Of a DNA stretch of 42,353 nt, positions 40,266 to 42,353 are shown in pieces. The notes beneath the pieces were generated by a model that worked only from the letters and a program-made list of their open reading frames with translations, was not told where the DNA came from and did not search any database. Every line of letters starts with the position of its first letter. Position 1 is the stretch's first letter. The DNA comes from JAVBJN01 sp031546985 (GTDB lineage: Bacteria; Bacteroidota; Bacteroidia; Chitinophagales; Chitinophagaceae): assembly GCA_031546985.1 (NCBI GenBank), contig JAVBJN010000002.1, forward strand, positions 1 through 42,353. Direction: 5' to 3'. The translations under genes and the position numbers were made by a program.

Positions 40266-40380
40266 GACCTGCCAGGTCCTGGTTAAAGGATTAGACTATC
40301 GGTAACTCAAGATTAAACGCCCTCCCTAACCTGACAGGAGCTATCGCACCCCGCATGGGCGGGACAAGCTCTGGCAGGTT
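40266..40380. repeat. Palindromic intergenic element between helicase and ogt
   Basis: A 13-bp palindrome GACCTG-C-CAGGTC at 40266-40278 is followed by imperfect inverted arms AACCTGACAGGAGCT (40328-40342) and AGCTCTGGCAGGTT (40367-40380), which contain a small CCCGC/GCGGG hairpin. The repeated CCTG-CAGG core suggests a degenerate repetitive palindromic element. The rest of the 153-bp gap holds only the helicase -7 element. Confidence 0.4.
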
Positions 40381-40387
40381 TAGACTC

Positions 40388-40927
40388 TTAAAACAACTCC
40401 CCTTGCCGGTTCTGTCTTTCCAGGTCCAGCAGGCGTTGCTTACGCCAGAGTCCGCCGCCATAGCCGGTAAGTTTGCCATTCTCTCCTATTACCCGGTGGC
40501 AGGGAATAAGAATGGCAATGCGGTTCATACCATTGGCCTGGGCTACCGCACGGATGGCGGGCAGGTTGTTTACGGCTATGGCCTGTTGCTTGTAAGAACG
40601 GGTTATGCCAAAGGGAATGCGCTGCAGCTCTGCCCAAACCTGTTGCTGGAATGGCGTGCCCGGCACATCGAGCGGAACGGTAAACTCCTTACGGCGACCT
40701 TCAAAATACTCGGTAAGCTGCACTTGCAGCATATCTAATACAGGATGGGTACCGTCTGTAACCGTAGCGTTGTAATGTTTGGTAAGCGCGTTAAACTCCG
40801 ACTCCAGGATGGCACGGTCGGTAAACTCCAACAGGCAAAGCCCCTCCTCTACCGCCCAGGCAATCATGGGGCCCAGTGGGGTTTCGAAACGGGTTTGAAT
40901 AATCTGGCGGGTTGCTTCTTGCGGCAT
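40388..40927 (-). CDS. ogt: Methylated-DNA--protein-cysteine methyltransferase
   Basis: A 179-residue DNA repair protein that transfers alkyl groups from O6-alkylguanine (and O4-alkylthymine) to its own cysteine. The active-site motif IPCHRVIG has Cys143, preceded by the MNRIAILIPCHR segment and the HTH-type segment QQQVWAELQRIPFGITRSY. The amino-terminal 75 residues match the Ogt/MGMT ribonuclease-like domain. No AraC-type Ada domain is fused, so it is Ogt-like rather than Ada. Starts at the ATG at 40927 and is transcribed alone. Confidence 0.95.
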   Translation of the reverse strand: MPQEATRQIIQTRFETPLGPMIAWAVEEGLCLLEFTDRAILESEFNALTKHYNATVTDGTHPVLDMLQVQLTEYFEGRRKEFTVPLDVPGTPFQQQVWAELQRIPFGITRSYKQQAIAVNNLPAIRAVAQANGMNRIAILIPCHRVIGENGKLTGYGGGLWRKQRLLDLERQNRQGELF

Positions 40928-41034
40928 TGGTCTGAATATTAGAGCTGGTTTTTATAATGGTAAAATAACAGGATAGTGGCAGCATGAAAAAACATGCAAT
41001 AAATACATTATATTAGAAGTTATAATCACACCAT

Positions 41035-41616
41035 ATGGAAGCCCTTGCCCATGTAAACACGGTAATAGGTATCATATTGAGTTTGAGCATTGCCCACCTG
41101 CTCAAAGGAAGTGTAAAATTTGTGCAGCACCCCGACCGGGCCAAACCCTACTGGGTACATATGCTGTGGGTATTCTACATTTTCCTGCTGCTTATTCATT
41201 TCTGGTGGTGGGAGGCCAGCCTGAGCCGGGTTAAGGAATGGTACTTTCCCGAATACTTCTTTGTGATCTCTTACATCATCCTGTTTTTCGTGATCTGCGC
41301 CTTGCTGTTTCCCGATGATATGAAGGATTATGACGGCGATTATGAACGGTATTTCTACTCCCGCAAAACCTGGTTCTTTGGCGCACTGGCACTTAGTTTC
41401 CTGGCCGATATTGTAGATACCATGCTCAAGGGCGAGGACTATTACAACCATTTTACCTGGCTTTACCCGGCCCGTTATGTAAGCCATTTTATCCTGTGCC
41501 TGGTAGCCATAAGGGTCGACAACAGGCGGTTTCATGGCGCATTGGTCATCTTCTTTATCGTTTACCAGCTGTATTTCATCTTTAAACTGTACTACGACTA
41601 CTTTAACGGAGGGTAA
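41035..41616 (+). CDS. Hypothetical membrane protein
   Basis: A 193-residue integral membrane protein with about six hydrophobic segments (about 5-25, 40-65, 75-100, 120-140, 150-165, 168-185). Loops carry many Tyr, Trp and Asp residues (FWWWEASLSRVKEWYFPEYFF; DDMKDYDGDYERYFYSRK). No family is recognised. The stop is only 3 bp from the stop of the opposing GNAT gene. Confidence 0.75.
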   Translation: MEALAHVNTVIGIILSLSIAHLLKGSVKFVQHPDRAKPYWVHMLWVFYIFLLLIHFWWWEASLSRVKEWYFPEYFFVISYIILFFVICALLFPDDMKDYDGDYERYFYSRKTWFFGALALSFLADIVDTMLKGEDYYNHFTWLYPARYVSHFILCLVAIRVDNRRFHGALVIFFIVYQLYFIFKLYYDYFNGG

Positions 41617-41619
41617 AGC

Positions 41620-42141
41620 CTACACTTCGTCGAACTCGCGGGGATAATGCACCGTGCCTGCCGCATCATCTAACGCGCCGGGTTGCAATGCAATGCCCAT
41701 AAAAGCAGCAGCAGGCACCTCAAACGGAGCCTGTATGTGCCATTGCGCAGCGGGTTCAAAACCAAACTTAGGATAGTATTTTTCGTGGCCCAGCACCATT
41801 ACAGAAGGGTACCCGGCAGCTTGGGCCTGCGCTAAACCTTCGCGCACGAGCGCAGCACCTACGCCCTTGCCCTGCCACTCCGGCAACACAGCCATAGGCG
41901 CCAATGCGAGGCTGGGCAGCAATCTGCCGCTATCCTGCACAATGGCAATATCGCTAAAGAGAATATGCCCTACCAGCTGCCCGTTTACTTCTGCAACCAG
42001 GGAGAGCGCAGGGATGAACGCCCCACCTTCTCTGATGGCATCAACCAGTTTGGCCTCGTCGGCCCGTTCAAAAGCAAGTTCGTTAATGGTATAAATAGCC
42101 GCAATATCGTTAGCCGTTTCCGGGCGAATCGTTATGTTCAT
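41620..42141 (-). CDS. GNAT family N-acetyltransferase
   Basis: A 173-residue acetyltransferase. The amino-terminal ITIRPETANDIAAIYTINELAFERADEAKLVDAIREGG and the acetyl-CoA loop LPEWQGKGVGAALVREGLAQA (Q/R-x-x-G-x-G/A) are typical of YhbS-like GNAT proteins; VMVLGHEKYYPKFGFEPA also matches YhbS. The substrate is not known. Transcribed leftward from the ATG at 42141, convergent with the membrane protein gene. The partial gene at the window edge lies 21 bp upstream on the same strand and may be in the same transcript. Confidence 0.88.
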   Translation of the reverse strand: MNITIRPETANDIAAIYTINELAFERADEAKLVDAIREGGAFIPALSLVAEVNGQLVGHILFSDIAIVQDSGRLLPSLALAPMAVLPEWQGKGVGAALVREGLAQAQAAGYPSVMVLGHEKYYPKFGFEPAAQWHIQAPFEVPAAAFMGIALQPGALDDAAGTVHYPREFDEV

Positions 42142-42162
42142 ACGGCAATACTACATAAAAAA

Positions 42163-42353
42163 TTACTGCGCTCTGCGGCGGTAGGTGAAATCGCTCAGGG
42201 TCGATTTTTTATCGAAATGAACGGTGAGTGAAGTATTGTCGGAAGTGTATTCCCAAAGTTCTTTCTCACCATCTACCATAATGCGGGAAGGCGCCCCCAG
42301 CCTGCGCTGGATCTCATCGGCAGTAGAAATACCTTTTTTAAGCGCTTCGGTTT
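42163..42353 (-). CDS. BamE/SmpA-like lipoprotein family, carboxy end (partial)
   Basis: The carboxy-terminal 63 residues of a gene that starts beyond the right edge. The fragment begins TEALKKGISTADEIQRRLG, has GAPSRIMVDGEKELWEY, and ends TVHFDKKSTLSDFTYRRRAQ. The KGxSxxxxxxxLGxPxxxxxxxxxxWxY...VxFDxxxxLxxF pattern is that of SmpA/OmlA (BamE-type) domains, small outer-membrane assembly or stress proteins. The start, signal peptide and lipobox are not in the window, so the family call is tentative. Confidence 0.55.
   Translation of the reverse strand, partial: TEALKKGISTADEIQRRLGAPSRIMVDGEKELWEYTSDNTSLTVHFDKKSTLSDFTYRRRAQ

Noticed and set aside
1..42353. CRISPR array, prophage, insertion sequence or rRNA operon
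   Set aside because: No regularly spaced repeats, transposase, phage structural proteins or rRNA-like sequence were found by reading.

Overview
This window looks like chromosomal DNA from a Bacteroidota bacterium, most likely family Chitinophagaceae (a Chitinophaga/Niastella/Filimonas-type relative). The reasons are: two secreted proteins with C-terminal type IX secretion (T9SS) sorting domains; a TonB-dependent receptor with an N-terminal carboxypeptidase-regulatory-like domain; LytTR/LytS-type signalling; Bacteroidota-restricted families (DUF4856, DUF6913); and repeated TAnnTTTG promoter elements, the Bacteroidota -7 consensus. No insertion sequence, integrase, prophage or CRISPR array is visible.

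Layout. 1-8150 is housekeeping: beta-carbonic anhydrase, ClpC, a lone STAS-fold protein, ribonuclease Z, a leftward accA-DUF6913-dapA operon and two near-identical tRNA-Asp genes with promoter and terminator. 8157-19720 is a mixed accessory stretch: secreted hypotheticals, a GNAT acetyltransferase, two alpha/beta hydrolases, a short-chain dehydrogenase, an aspartyl/asparaginyl hydroxylase-like protein paired with a secreted protein, an MHS-family transporter, a tandem universal stress protein and an HdeD-like membrane protein. 19901-24035 is a signalling island: an intact LytS-type kinase, a second kinase-like protein that has lost its phosphoacceptor histidine, and a LytTR regulator, divergent from two tandem-duplicated small envelope proteins and a 59-residue membrane peptide.

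24051-32774 is the most interesting part, a two-armed divergent locus that looks built for metal acquisition. The left arm encodes a DUF4856 lipoprotein, an imelysin-family lipoprotein, an HTTM (vitamin K-dependent carboxylase-like) membrane protein and a FecA-like TonB receptor. The right arm encodes a small Cys-rich exported protein, an MbnP-family lipoprotein (copper-linked family), an outer-membrane protein with a CxxC amino terminus and a 40-residue peptide, ending at a strong terminator. The shared 155-bp promoter region holds three TGRCCGCAA repeats, and a potential three-way-junction RNA precedes the mbnP-like gene.

32896-36452 encodes two T9SS cargo proteins, one a subtilisin-like protease. 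36772-38729 is a FadR-type regulator plus an Fsr-like efflux pump, each preceded by the same palindrome. The remainder holds a DbpA-like helicase whose motif II reads DEFD, an alkylguanine DNA methyltransferase, a membrane protein, a GNAT enzyme and the end of a BamE/SmpA-like gene.

Function calls rest on motifs read by eye. No database search was run.
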